Assembly: GCF_017565765.1 (NCBI RefSeq)
Contig: NZ_JAGDYP010000001.1
Coordinates: forward strand, 28,358-92,357
Direction: 5' to 3'
From: Capnocytophaga bilenii
GTDB taxonomy: Bacteria; Bacteroidota; Bacteroidia; Flavobacteriales; Flavobacteriaceae
DNA: 64,000 nt
This document shows positions 6,239 to 15,837 of the stretch, one piece after another. The position numbers and the translations under genes were made by a program. The notes beneath the pieces were generated by a model. That model was not told the origin of the DNA. It saw nothing but the letters and a program-made list of their open reading frames with translations, and did not search any database. Within the stretch, counting starts at the first letter, position 1, and every line of letters begins with the position of its first letter.

Positions 6239-9230
6239 TTTTCCCTTTATTGGTTATGATTACGGGCAAGAACACGGCTGGAAGTTCGATTGCCTTATAG
6301 GGCAATATGGCAATCCTGTAATAGGTATTCGCATCAAAAATATTGTAGAACAATATTCTGCCGACCCCGATCGTTACGAGCAGTTTCATACAGTTTTAAA
6401 CCAAGTCATTGCTATTATAGGTGAGAATCACATCGTACAGAAGACTGATATTTTTGCTAAAAAGATATATGTAGCCGAAAAAGAAAATACCTATCTGCAA
6501 CAAAAATATTCTGAGCATTTTAGCGGGCGCACTTACAAAACTATTGATACCATTTTGTTATTTACGGACTTGCTTGATGACAAAAAAAGCAAATATAAGT
6601 TTTCTGAAAAAAACTATAAAGAGCTTCGTGATAAATGTGAGAAAGTATTTATGCTTTTAGAGCAAAATGAATGTACTCCTGAATGGTTGTTAGAAAAAGA
6701 TTTTGAGTATTACATCGGGGGAATGCTCACTATGCAATTTTCCTCTATGCCTGTATTTGACAATATTAAGTCTACTAATGAGTATTTACGTATCGGTAAC
6801 TCTTTTGTAAAGACTATTAGCTTTGTCGATGTAGAGAATATAGAGTTACCTTCTCAAATAGGCACCTATACAGCAATGGGAGGAAATGGTACTGTATCTG
6901 ATTTAGCTGTAGATAATTTTTCATTCTTAAATGAGTTAGAAAACTATCAAAGTATTGTTTATAACCAAGTTATTGCAATACCACCCCAAGTACAACGCCA
7001 ACGAGAGCTTGAAAAGAAAAAGAAAAAACACGAGGGGGTAGCTAAAAGTGCTCCTTCTAATGCTATAGTAGCCGAAGAAATAGACACTCTATTACAAAAC
7101 ATAGCTGTAGATGGACAATTGATAGTAGACGCCCATTTTTCTTTAGTAGTAGCTTGTGAAACTTTAGAAAAAATGGAAAAAACACAATCTACTATTGAAA
7201 ATAAACTGTTTACTAAAGGTATCATTATATCTAAAAATGCCTACAACCAAATGGAACTTTTTCGTGCTGCTATTATAGGTAATGCTGTAGAACTTAAAGA
7301 TTACGATTTATTCACCACTACTAGCGAAGCAGGCTTGTGTTTTTTTTTTAAAGAGAGTTACCCCGTAAGTGAGAAGTCTAATTTCTATTTGCGTTTTGCA
7401 GATCGTCAAGGGGTTCCTTTAAAAGTAGATACTGCTGACTTACCTTATCAAACAGGACGTATCAATAACCGTAATAAGTTTGTTTTAGGTCCCTCTGGAA
7501 GTGGTAAATCATTCCTGATGAATAATATTGTAGAACAATATCTCACTTATAATTACGATGTAGTAATTGTTGATACTGGCGACTCCTATTCGGGAACTTG
7601 TTCTTACAAAGGAGGACGATACATACAATATACTGAAGAAAAACCAATTACTATGAACCCCTTTGCGGTAAGTAAAGAAGAGTTTAATATTGAAAAAACT
7701 GAATTTCTTACCAATCTTATATTCCTAATATGGCAAGGAGCGGATGCGACAGTGTCCCCTACACAAAAATCTGTTTTAGATAATGCCCTCCTTGCCTATT
7801 ACCAACAACACTTTGAAGGACATACAGACTGGCATAAAGATAAAAATGATGAAGATTTATTGCTTTATCTAAATAAGTATAACATATATGACGAAGATTT
7901 AAATTACGATGAAGAACAAACTTATTATGATGTATTAGGGCTTCCTTACAATGCTACTACTGATGAAATAAAAAAACGAGCACGTAAATTAATACAAGAA
8001 TACCATCCTGATAAAAATCGTAATAAAAAAGATTATAATCCTGAAAACTATTTTAAAATATATGAAGCTTATGATACGCTTGCCGATGAGGAAAGGCGCA
8101 AAGCTTATAATGAAAGTGCCGCACTTATTATGGTACGCAACGAAAGAGAAGTAGCTATTATAGAAGAAGACGAATTAGGTAATGGTGATAGCCATAGGAG
8201 GCAGATTATTAAACGAATAAAAAAGATTGAAGATGATTTTAATGTACCTGCATTATCCTTTAATTCCTTTTATGAGTTTTGCGAAAAGTTCCTACCCGTG
8301 TATCTAAACAATCGACATCATAAAATCACAGAAGAAGAGTTTAATCTTCGTACATTTTTATTTGTGCTAAAAGACTTTTATAAAGGTGGACGTTATGGTA
8401 CTACACTCAATCAAAATGCTGATAACTCATTGTTTTATGAGCCTTTTATTGTTTTTGAGATTGATAATGTTAAGGATAACCCTAAACTATTTCCTATCGT
8501 TACCCTTATTATTATGGATACATTCATTCAGAAAATGAGATTAAGGAGTGATAGGCGTAAAGCACTAATTATTGAGGAAGCCTGGAAAGCAATTGCTTCT
8601 AAGCTAATGGGAGGATACATTTTGTATTTGTACAAAACAGTACGTAAGTTTTGGGGCGAAGCGGTAGTAGTTACCCAAGAGTTAGATGATATAATTGGTA
8701 ATGCCGTAGTTAAAGACTCTATCATCAACAATTCTGATACCTTTATTCTGCTCGACCAAACCAAGTTTAAAGATAATTTTGACCGCATAGCAGCTTTGCT
8801 ATCTCTTAACAAAGTAGAACAAAATAAGATATTTACTATCAATAATTTAGATAATAAAACAGGCAGAGGGCGCTTCAAAGAGTTTTATCTAAAACGTGGC
8901 CCACGAGGCGAAGTTTATGGTAATGAGGTATCAATGGAGCAGTATCTTACTTATACCACCGAAAAACCCGAAAAGTCAGCTATACTACACTATGTAAATG
9001 CTTTAGGTTCTTATGATAAAGCCTTAGATGCTTTTGTAGCCGATGTAAAAAAATATAAGGAAAAAACAGACGCTATATACGCACTGGTAAACCTTTATAA
9101 AAAACCATTAGACGACAAAGTTGTAAAATTCTTTAAGGACTTTAAAAAAGAAAATCCTAAAGACACTTTGAAGAAATTCGACCTATACGTGAAAGAGCAA
9201 AACAAACCTCTTGCGGAAATAATTCCATAA
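6219..9230 (+). CDS. traG: TraG, VirB4-like conjugation ATPase with an inserted J-domain
   Basis: ATPase that would power assembly of the type IV secretion channel. Residues 1-400 form the VirB4-type N-terminal domain. Walker A is GPSGSGKS (residues 424-431) and Walker B is KALIIEEAW near residues 779-787. At 1,003 residues it is longer than the roughly 800-850 usual for TraG-family proteins. The extra length is explained by a J-domain at about residues 569-633 (YYDVLGL, helix II, the signature HPD at 596-598, then YFKIYEAYDTL and ERRKAY), placed between Walker A and Walker B and flanked by acidic and charged linkers. The frame is uninterrupted and ATPase motifs are intact, so the insertion looks functional. 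It follows traF with a 20-base overlap. The J-domain suggests recruitment of DnaK/Hsp70; this is inference. Confidence 0.93.
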   Translation: MKTKTFNFPFIGYDYGQEHGWKFDCLIGQYGNPVIGIRIKNIVEQYSADPDRYEQFHTVLNQVIAIIGENHIVQKTDIFAKKIYVAEKENTYLQQKYSEHFSGRTYKTIDTILLFTDLLDDKKSKYKFSEKNYKELRDKCEKVFMLLEQNECTPEWLLEKDFEYYIGGMLTMQFSSMPVFDNIKSTNEYLRIGNSFVKTISFVDVENIELPSQIGTYTAMGGNGTVSDLAVDNFSFLNELENYQSIVYNQVIAIPPQVQRQRELEKKKKKHEGVAKSAPSNAIVAEEIDTLLQNIAVDGQLIVDAHFSLVVACETLEKMEKTQSTIENKLFTKGIIISKNAYNQMELFRAAIIGNAVELKDYDLFTTTSEAGLCFFFKESYPVSEKSNFYLRFADRQGVPLKVDTADLPYQTGRINNRNKFVLGPSGSGKSFLMNNIVEQYLTYNYDVVIVDTGDSYSGTCSYKGGRYIQYTEEKPITMNPFAVSKEEFNIEKTEFLTNLIFLIWQGADATVSPTQKSVLDNALLAYYQQHFEGHTDWHKDKNDEDLLLYLNKYNIYDEDLNYDEEQTYYDVLGLPYNATTDEIKKRARKLIQEYHPDKNRNKKDYNPENYFKIYEAYDTLADEERRKAYNESAALIMVRNEREVAIIEEDELGNGDSHRRQIIKRIKKIEDDFNVPALSFNSFYEFCEKFLPVYLNNRHHKITEEEFNLRTFLFVLKDFYKGGRYGTTLNQNADNSLFYEPFIVFEIDNVKDNPKLFPIVTLIIMDTFIQKMRLRSDRRKALIIEEAWKAIASKLMGGYILYLYKTVRKFWGEAVVVTQELDDIIGNAVVKDSIINNSDTFILLDQTKFKDNFDRIAALLSLNKVEQNKIFTINNLDNKTGRGRFKEFYLKRGPRGEVYGNEVSMEQYLTYTTEKPEKSAILHYVNALGSYDKALDAFVADVKKYKEKTDAIYALVNLYKKPLDDKVVKFFKDFKKENPKDTLKKFDLYVKEQNKPLAEIIP

Positions 9231-9245
9231 ATAAAACCATATACT

Positions 9246-9902
9246 ATGAAAAATAAAATATTACTCTCAACCCTTGCTATATTACCTTTTACAACTATAG
9301 CTCAAAATCTTTATTTTGATGCTGCTACATCACTTACACTAAAAAATTACGCTAATAGTATAGAAAAAGGACAAGAAAAAATTGAAAAAGAGCAAAATAA
9401 GCTACAAAAAGCCCAAGCTTTTATTGCTACTCAGTTAGCTGCTGCTAACAAAATTCAAGATAAAATATATCACGGGCTCTCTGAAGTATCTGGTACACTC
9501 CAAAATGGTATGCAAATTAAGCGAATAATAGAAGAAACAAAAGAATGCTTAGAATACCATAAAGAGGTAAATGATATGATACGTAAACACCCCCAATATG
9601 CTCCTTTTGCCCATAAAGCAATAAAAGGGGCTTATGAGCAAGCTTTACAATTAGGAGCTGAAATAGCAAGTGTAAAAACAGGAGGAAAAGAACATTTAGC
9701 TACTGCAGGAGATAGGTATATGTTACTAAGTCGTATAGAAAGTAAAGTTATAGGACTAAAACTATGGTTTCTTTCTATAAAATTAGCAATGGAAAATGTA
9801 ATCAGAATAGGTGTTATCAGAGCATTAAACCCTTTTCAAAGTTATATAGATACTGATAAGGATATTATACAAAATATTTTAGAGAGATATAAAAACTTCT
9901 AA
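9246..9902 (+). CDS. Secreted TraI/VirB5-like conjugation protein (paralogue 1)
   Basis: 218 residues with a signal peptide (cleavage after ILPFTTIAQ) and an almost wholly helical mature part with a coiled-coil segment (GQEKIEKEQNKLQKAQ). It resembles the DUF4141/TraI class of periplasmic VirB5-like proteins that follow traG in Bacteroidetes elements. Its C-terminus (YIDTDKDIIQNILERYKNF) shares a pattern with the next two proteins (YIxxDKxxVExIM), so the three look like diverged tandem paralogues. It starts 15 bases after traG. Confidence 0.7.
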   Translation: MKNKILLSTLAILPFTTIAQNLYFDAATSLTLKNYANSIEKGQEKIEKEQNKLQKAQAFIATQLAAANKIQDKIYHGLSEVSGTLQNGMQIKRIIEETKECLEYHKEVNDMIRKHPQYAPFAHKAIKGAYEQALQLGAEIASVKTGGKEHLATAGDRYMLLSRIESKVIGLKLWFLSIKLAMENVIRIGVIRALNPFQSYIDTDKDIIQNILERYKNF

Positions 9903-9912
9903 TTTCAAAACA

Positions 9913-10617
9913 ATGAGAAAATATAGTTATATCATAGGAATTTTTCTTTTAGCTTGTGGTGTCTCTTCATTTGGGGGTAAAAAAAAACCAAAACCTGAAA
10001 CCCGTTATGTTCAAAAAGAAGGAACTTCTATAAACAATATAAGTCAAGAAGTTAAAGCTACAATGGACGAACACGAGCGGCAAAAGCGAATGAATAATAA
10101 ACAATCTGCCAATACCACTTCCGAAGCTGTAAATAACAAACAATGGAAAAAACTCAAAGAGACGACTACTAAAATACAAGACCGATTACGAATTGTTGAC
10201 TTTGCTCTACAAGCTATCCCTACAGGCTATGTAGTGGGGATTAAGTCTAAAGAAATAAAGGAGACCCAACAGCGCATTTTGCAAGAGTTACAAACCACAC
10301 CTCAAGCTATTAAAAAAGTATTCAGTAACCAAATTCAATTTGCAGACGACCTACAAATGGTTATGCGTTACCTTACAGGGCTTGTAGTGTCTTATGGGAT
10401 TATTAACCAAATGGAACGTAAAGAACGGCAAATACTGCTCAATTATGCACTTGATGAGGTAAATAGACTAGCTAATGAATCATTTTATACTCTTATGCTT
10501 ATTCGCGACTACAAAGCACGTTTAGAATACCGAAAAAATATGTTTAAATACTATATAGAACGAGATAAGAACTTAGTAGAAGACTTGATGAAAAATATTA
10601 AATCGCTTAACTTATGA
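9913..10617 (+). CDS. TraI/VirB5-like lipoprotein (paralogue 2)
   Basis: 234 residues. The N-terminus has a hydrophobic signal followed by LLACG, a plausible lipobox, so it may be a lipoprotein. A polar stretch follows, then a helical domain ending with FKYYIERDKNLVEDLMKN, the same C-terminal pattern as the flanking genes. It overlaps the next gene by 4 bases (ATGA). Likely a periplasmic part of the transfer channel; the specific role is not known. Confidence 0.65.
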   Translation: MRKYSYIIGIFLLACGVSSFGGKKKPKPETRYVQKEGTSINNISQEVKATMDEHERQKRMNNKQSANTTSEAVNNKQWKKLKETTTKIQDRLRIVDFALQAIPTGYVVGIKSKEIKETQQRILQELQTTPQAIKKVFSNQIQFADDLQMVMRYLTGLVVSYGIINQMERKERQILLNYALDEVNRLANESFYTLMLIRDYKARLEYRKNMFKYYIERDKNLVEDLMKNIKSLNL

Positions 10618-11276
10618 GAATATTTGTTTTATTAATTATTTTTCTTTCTGCAGTACAGATAAAGGCACAAGATATCGCTGTAGCTATTAATCCTACATTA
10701 ATGATAGAATTAGGTAAAAATCAGTACGTAAGGGAGAGTGCAGTGAATAATGTTAAAGATATGTATGAAAAACAAAATGATTGGTATAAAAAAGCTGAAA
10801 TTAAAATGGCTCAAGTTCTTTTAGTACACGAGCAAATATACCAAGCTCTATATAATGTCAATTCTTTATTTAAAAATGCCAAACAATTGCAGCAAATATC
10901 TAGAGATTTGATGATTTGCAAACAAAATACACTTAAAGCTGTAAGCTTAGGAATTAAAAAAACACCGTATTCCGTTTGGATGAAAAAATACTTTTTATAT
11001 GACTTATCTTTAAGAATTGATGAACTTAGAAAGATATTCAGTGATGCTTTAAATAAAGAACTACTTATGGATGCTTACGATAGGGAGATGTTATTAGATA
11101 ATGTCAATTTTAAAATACAAATGATTAATATGTCAGCTTTAAATATTATAAGCATTATTAAATACAATGAAAGTCGTGCATATATATACTCTATTCCAAT
11201 CTTTGGCGACTATATAGAGCAAGATAAAATGATTGTAGAACAAATTATGCAACAATATGATAACCTTTATAAATAA
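10614..11276 (+). CDS. Secreted TraI/VirB5-like conjugation protein (paralogue 3)
   Basis: 220 residues with a signal peptide (cleavage after IQIKA/Q region, VQIKAQ) and a helical mature domain. Residues near 60-100 (QVLLVHEQIYQALYNVNSLF) match in spacing the corresponding helix of paralogue 1 (NKIQDKIYHGLSEVSGTLQ), and the end DYIEQDKMIVEQIMQQY repeats the shared C-terminal motif. Start overlaps the previous stop by 4 bases. Function by analogy with DUF4141/TraI proteins only. Confidence 0.65.
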   Translation: MRIFVLLIIFLSAVQIKAQDIAVAINPTLMIELGKNQYVRESAVNNVKDMYEKQNDWYKKAEIKMAQVLLVHEQIYQALYNVNSLFKNAKQLQQISRDLMICKQNTLKAVSLGIKKTPYSVWMKKYFLYDLSLRIDELRKIFSDALNKELLMDAYDREMLLDNVNFKIQMINMSALNIISIIKYNESRAYIYSIPIFGDYIEQDKMIVEQIMQQYDNLYK

Positions 11277-11284
11277 ATTTGCTT

Positions 11285-12169
11285 ATGAAACTCTATATAC
11301 TTTGTTTTTTCATCTTTTTTACTGCTACTACCTTAGCACAAATAAAACGTATTACCATACTCAAGGATGAAGGCTTAAATTATCAAGAAAAACGAATGGT
11401 AACAGGCATAGGTTGGGACGCTGACGATTTTAAACCTGATCCTAAATACCCTAAATTATTTGGTTACAAAATAGGGAATACTAATATCAGTGCTGCACAC
11501 GCTGCTGTGTGGGGTGATATTTTAGGATTGGACTTAGGTACATTGTCCGGCGATATACGAAGAAATCAAAGATATAAAAATGGGCGTGATATTCGCCCCT
11601 TAGGTCCCTACGGACAAGAAACACAACGACACGCTAAATTACTTCTTATGAAAAAAGAAGCCGAGTTAGCTAAAAAACATATAGATAGTATTTATAGTCG
11701 CAGTATGGCTGATTTAGCTCATTATACCTATCGTACTGCTAAGGCAGACCCTATGTATTTATTGTATTACAAACGTATGCTTACACCATTGGCTAACTTT
11801 CCTGATAACCCTCAAAGCTATCAAGATTGGGGCTTTAAAAATCCTAAAGCCTTTGCTAATGCAAAAGCTACAGGGCAAATAAAATCTTTAGAAAAAAAAT
11901 TATATACGATAAAAACTATATATGAAAAAGCATTAAAGTTAGATATGCCTCGTGGTAAAAGGTTCTTAATGTATCATAAGGCTATGATAGGATGGAAAGA
12001 ATTTTTAACAATGTTAGAAATTTGTGATAAAAGTAATAATATTTTGATTGAAGGTAATAGAAAACGACAAGAAGCCCAACGTGCTTTAGACGGGTTAAAT
12101 AAACACTATGACGATGTACAGATAATGCAAGAAATATTACGAGAATATAAAAACAAATATGGTTTATAA
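11285..12169 (+). CDS. Secreted conjugation-associated protein
   Basis: 294 residues from the ATG at 11285 (an upstream TTG at 11279 is in frame). A signal peptide ends in TTLAQ. The mature protein has a conserved-looking N-terminal domain (GWDADDFKPDPKYP, AAHAAVWGDILGLDLGTLSG) and helical C-terminal half. I do not recognise the family with certainty; comparable proteins occur between the TraI-like genes and traJ in Bacteroidetes elements. It ends within the start region of traJ. Confidence 0.65.
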   Translation: MKLYILCFFIFFTATTLAQIKRITILKDEGLNYQEKRMVTGIGWDADDFKPDPKYPKLFGYKIGNTNISAAHAAVWGDILGLDLGTLSGDIRRNQRYKNGRDIRPLGPYGQETQRHAKLLLMKKEAELAKKHIDSIYSRSMADLAHYTYRTAKADPMYLLYYKRMLTPLANFPDNPQSYQDWGFKNPKAFANAKATGQIKSLEKKLYTIKTIYEKALKLDMPRGKRFLMYHKAMIGWKEFLTMLEICDKSNNILIEGNRKRQEAQRALDGLNKHYDDVQIMQEILREYKNKYGL

Positions 12170-12185
12170 AATTAAAATTACAGCT

Positions 12186-13484
12186 ATGAATAAAACACTT
12201 TTATTTACACTACTTTTGGCTTTGACCTCTTTATTTAGCTATGGTCAGCTCCCCCCTTATAATCCTGGGAATCCTCCTATGATTGGCCCTCAGTTGCCTC
12301 CTCCAAATCTACAACAGGGTGCACAAATGGCTAAATACCAAAAAGGAAATGGAGCATTTGAAGAATGGTTTATGGAGGTATTTGTAAACTTAGAAAAAGA
12401 TGTTGAAAATATGGCATTTCAGGGGGGGCGCTTAGGTTTGGCTATCGGAGTTCTCGGAGGGCTTATCTATTTTTCTGTAATAGGTTTTAGAATGCTCAGC
12501 GGTAGTGCCGAATGGGATGTAGAGCCTATGATTAGACCTACTATTATTCTCATAATACTTACTAATTGGTATCCTTTCACTCAATTGATAGAAGCTCCTT
12601 TTAATAAGCTCTCCGAAATGCCCGCAAATTATTTCAAACAAATTGAAAAAGATGCTGAAGACAAAAGAGAATTACGTTATACCAAACAAATGCAGGTATT
12701 AGACGCTACTATTAAATACAAAACTCAAAATCAAAATACATTAGTTAAACTCACTAAAAATTTGCCAGGCCCCATAGGTACAATAGCTAGTACCATAGAA
12801 TTTACAGATATGCTTCTTCCTATCCAAGAAACAATAGAGCGGCTTAACTATAGAGAGCAAAAATTATTTGGCGAAACAATCGAACTTATATCGCTATTTA
12901 TCCTTAGAGTTTGTGTGTATTTAATTTTCTTTATCCAAAAAATTTGGACTTATATGCTTATCGTACTAGGCCCTGTTGCTGTAGGTATGTCTCTTTTCCC
13001 TGGTTTTGAAAGTTCTTTCAATAATTGGATTGCCAAGTTTATAAATATAAACCTATATACTTTTATAGCATATACCATTATTAATTTAGGACAGAAAATC
13101 ATAATGGCAGGCTATGAAATGGATATAAACCGGCTTTCAGCCATAGTAAACGCTCAAGGAAATGTAATCAATTATGGGCTGTTAGAAAATTATCTTACTT
13201 ATAGTGGTATGCTCAACTCAGTAATTTTTCCTTGTGTAGGCTATATAGTAACTGGTATAGCTGTACTAATGACACCCACTATTGCCGATGCCATTGTATC
13301 TGCTGGAGGAGCGGGTGTAATGACTAAAGGGAAACAAGCCGCTGCCAAAATAGGAGGTGCTGGAAAAGAAGTGGCTACCAAAGTAGCTCCAAAAGTAGCT
13401 ACTACAGCAGCTTCAGCTGGTGTAGGAGCAGTTTCAACAGCTATTGGAGCAGGTAAATCTGCTATAAACAAACTCGTAAAATAA
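12186..13484 (+). CDS. traJ: TraJ-family inner-membrane conjugation protein (VirB6-like)
   Basis: 432 residues from the ATG at 12186; an earlier in-frame ATG at 12159 overlaps the preceding gene and lacks a signal sequence, whereas 12186 begins a good signal peptide (MNKTLLFTLLLALTSLFSYG). A proline-rich stretch follows, then about six membrane segments (GGRLGLAIGVLGGLIYFSVI; a helix near residue 130; FILRVCVYLIFFIQKIWTYM; VAVGMSLFP and beyond). The C-terminus is an Ala/Lys-rich tail. This layout fits TraJ, the VirB6-like polytopic channel component. Confidence 0.85.
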   Translation: MNKTLLFTLLLALTSLFSYGQLPPYNPGNPPMIGPQLPPPNLQQGAQMAKYQKGNGAFEEWFMEVFVNLEKDVENMAFQGGRLGLAIGVLGGLIYFSVIGFRMLSGSAEWDVEPMIRPTIILIILTNWYPFTQLIEAPFNKLSEMPANYFKQIEKDAEDKRELRYTKQMQVLDATIKYKTQNQNTLVKLTKNLPGPIGTIASTIEFTDMLLPIQETIERLNYREQKLFGETIELISLFILRVCVYLIFFIQKIWTYMLIVLGPVAVGMSLFPGFESSFNNWIAKFININLYTFIAYTIINLGQKIIMAGYEMDINRLSAIVNAQGNVINYGLLENYLTYSGMLNSVIFPCVGYIVTGIAVLMTPTIADAIVSAGGAGVMTKGKQAAAKIGGAGKEVATKVAPKVATTAASAGVGAVSTAIGAGKSAINKLVK

Positions 13485-13500
13485 AGTAAAATAAAGTAAT

Positions 13501-14112
13501 ATGATAGTAAAAAACATAGAAAAACGTATCAAAATCAATAAGACTATGGCTATAGCCACTGTTATATTTGCTATGGTTATCGTCATCGTAGGTTTTACTT
13601 ACTCCTACAAAATAGTGCAAGACTCCCGTCGCTCTATTTATATACTCGATAATGGCATACCTGTATTGGTAAAACAAACAGATGAACTATTAAACCGCCC
13701 TGTAGAGTATAAAGCGCAAATAGACCTTTTTCACAAGTTATTCTTTACTCTTATGCCCGATGATGAGTATATAAAAAAGAATGTAGATAAGTCTCTATAT
13801 CTAATTGATGATACAGCTAAAAGAGAACGTGAGAATCTACTCGAAAAAGGATTTTACAATCAAATAATATCATCAAATGCTACCGTATCTATACAAACGG
13901 ACTCTATTAACCTCGATCTTAATACTAAAAAGTTTGTCTACTATGGTACCCAAATGATTAACCGTAAAACAAGCCTTATTATACGAAAACTCATTACACA
14001 AGGATATTTTAAAGACATAGCGCGTACTCCTAATAATGCACACGGAGTACTACTTGAAAACTGGAATATTGTTGATAATAGTGAGGTAGCCGTAAAACAA
14101 AAATTCAATTAA
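13501..14112 (+). CDS. traK: TraK-family conjugation protein (VirB8-like)
   Basis: 203 residues with one membrane helix near the N-terminus (about 17-37, AIATVIFAMVIVIVGFTYSY) and a periplasmic domain containing the family pattern NRPVEYKAQIDLFHKLFF and PDDEYIKKNVDKSLYLID. TraK is the VirB8-like assembly factor that bridges inner-membrane and core components. It is 16 bases after traJ and 8 bases before the next gene. Confidence 0.88.
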   Translation: MIVKNIEKRIKINKTMAIATVIFAMVIVIVGFTYSYKIVQDSRRSIYILDNGIPVLVKQTDELLNRPVEYKAQIDLFHKLFFTLMPDDEYIKKNVDKSLYLIDDTAKRERENLLEKGFYNQIISSNATVSIQTDSINLDLNTKKFVYYGTQMINRKTSLIIRKLITQGYFKDIARTPNNAHGVLLENWNIVDNSEVAVKQKFN

Positions 14113-14120
14113 TATTAAAT

Positions 14121-14588
14121 ATGGAAACAACAAAAAATACAACAGAAGAAACAGTTGTAACAGAAGAAATAGTACAGAATACAGAAGTAGTTGTCCCCCC
14201 CGATAACCCCAAAAAAGCTCTCAAAGAGAAACTAAAACAGAGCTTTAAAAACTCTGCTGCAGGCAAGTGGATGTATGCTAACCCTAAGAAGTTCTATTTT
14301 TATGCAGCTGCATTTATTCTCCTATCGCTTATTATCAACTCTTTTTTAGCTTATTACAATTATGATAGTAAGTCTAAATCGAATACAAACATACCTGTAA
14401 TGTATCAAAATAGTGAGCAATACATAAACCAAGACCAAAATAGACGCGAACAATTAGACAATATCCGAAAGGAAATAGAGACTTTTCGGCAAAAGCGAAA
14501 CGCAGGCATAGCTTTCACACAAGCCGATAGCCTACGCATTGAATACTTGTATAACCAATATCAAACACTCGAAAATGCAAAAAAATAA
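14121..14588 (+). CDS. Single-pass membrane protein in the traL position
   Basis: 155 residues: an acidic Thr/Val/Glu-rich N-terminal tail, a basic segment (PKKALKEKLKQSFKN), a single helix (about residues 54-76, KFYFYAAAFILLSLIINSFL) and a charged coiled-coil-like C-terminus. Gene order between TraK and TraM corresponds to traL. Sequence similarity to TraL (DUF3989) is not evident, so the name is positional. It overlaps traM by 14 bases. Confidence 0.65.
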   Translation: METTKNTTEETVVTEEIVQNTEVVVPPDNPKKALKEKLKQSFKNSAAGKWMYANPKKFYFYAAAFILLSLIINSFLAYYNYDSKSKSNTNIPVMYQNSEQYINQDQNRREQLDNIRKEIETFRQKRNAGIAFTQADSLRIEYLYNQYQTLENAKK

Positions 14589-15837
14589 AGTCAATTTTAA
14601 GCAACCTAAGTACATTATACCTCTTATTGCACTACCCTTTGTACTCTTTATGGGATACCAAATAGTGAGTATTTTTGATGATGATGGAAAACAAACACAA
14701 GAACAAAAAGATCTCAATACTTCTATGGGTAATATCGAGTCTGATGTACTTTCTAAAAATGATGCCTATGACCAGCTGTTTGAAAGCACCTCCGATAACC
14801 GCTCTATGATTCAAAGTTTCGATAAAGAGAACGACAGCCTCTTTAATTATACCGATAACCTCGATGATAAACAAAAACGTTATATAGACTCATTGGAGTA
14901 TGCCCAACACCAAAACCTTGGTAAAAATGATAATAGAAGTATATATGAACAAAAAAACTATTACAATCCCAATGAAGCTAAACAACAGCAACAAAGGCAA
15001 CAGCAATTATTGCAACAAGAGCAAGACGATGATAGAGACTATCAGCGCTCTAAAGAAATAATGCGTATGCTCAATGAAACACAACAACCACAGCAAGACA
15101 CTGCACCCAAACAAAAAGAAGACGATAAAGAGAATTACGATCCAGTAAAAACCTTGCGTCAGCAAATGTTTTTCTTAGACTCACTCGAAAAAGCCAAAGA
15201 CCCCGAAGCGCAGCGTCAAATGGCAGCCTCCGAACGTATAAGAACTAACAAAGAAAAACGAGAAAAGTTCCTAAATCGCAGCCTACAAGTTACAAAAGCT
15301 AATAACCTTGGTAACTTCAATCACATAGCCAAAGAGCAAGAAAACAACACTATTAAAGCCGTGATTGATGAGAATATAAAAGGATTCTTAGGCAGCCGCA
15401 TACGTATACGCTTGTTAGAAAACATCTATGTAGGTAAAGGAAAAAATAAAAAGCTAGTACCAAAAGGCACCTTCCTATATGCTGAAATAGCAGGCTTTTC
15501 GCAGCAGCGCGTCTATTTAGGTATTGTCTCTGTTTTAACTAAAAACGAAATACTACCTATCAACCTATCTATATTCGATACCGATGGAGGTAAAGGTCTC
15601 TATGTACCTTCAAGTACCTTCCGTGAAATGACACGCGAATTAGGAGCAAACTCAGTACAGGGTGTAAATGTAGAATCAGGACAAGGCTTCTTTACAAGTT
15701 TAGCCTCCAACCTATTCCGCTCCACATCCGAAGCCGTAGCCGCTATTATTCGTAAGAATAAAGTCAAACTAAAATACAACTCATATATCTTTTTAATAAA
15801 CGAAGAAGAACTAAAAAACAATAACGATGAACAATAA
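14575..15837 (+). CDS. traM: TraM-family conjugation protein (VirB10-like)
   Basis: 420 residues from the ATG at 14575, which overlaps the upstream stop by 14 bases; an alternative ATG at 14539 would lie deep in that gene. A short cytoplasmic basic stretch is followed by a membrane helix (about residues 12-32, YIIPLIALPFVLFMGYQIV), a long Gln/Glu-rich linker, and a C-terminal beta-rich domain (GSRIRIRLLENIYVGKGK, VPKGTFLYAEIAGFS). This layout, with an inner-membrane anchor, extended linker and periplasmic beta-barrel domain, is that of TraM/VirB10, which links the inner and outer parts of the channel. It overlaps traN by 11 bases. Confidence 0.9.
   Translation: MQKNKVNFKQPKYIIPLIALPFVLFMGYQIVSIFDDDGKQTQEQKDLNTSMGNIESDVLSKNDAYDQLFESTSDNRSMIQSFDKENDSLFNYTDNLDDKQKRYIDSLEYAQHQNLGKNDNRSIYEQKNYYNPNEAKQQQQRQQQLLQQEQDDDRDYQRSKEIMRMLNETQQPQQDTAPKQKEDDKENYDPVKTLRQQMFFLDSLEKAKDPEAQRQMAASERIRTNKEKREKFLNRSLQVTKANNLGNFNHIAKEQENNTIKAVIDENIKGFLGSRIRIRLLENIYVGKGKNKKLVPKGTFLYAEIAGFSQQRVYLGIVSVLTKNEILPINLSIFDTDGGKGLYVPSSTFREMTRELGANSVQGVNVESGQGFFTSLASNLFRSTSEAVAAIIRKNKVKLKYNSYIFLINEEELKNNNDEQ

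Noticed and set aside
14539-14574. Upstream ATG for TraM
   Set aside because: It lies far inside the previous gene; the ATG at 14575 gives the normal start before the membrane helix.
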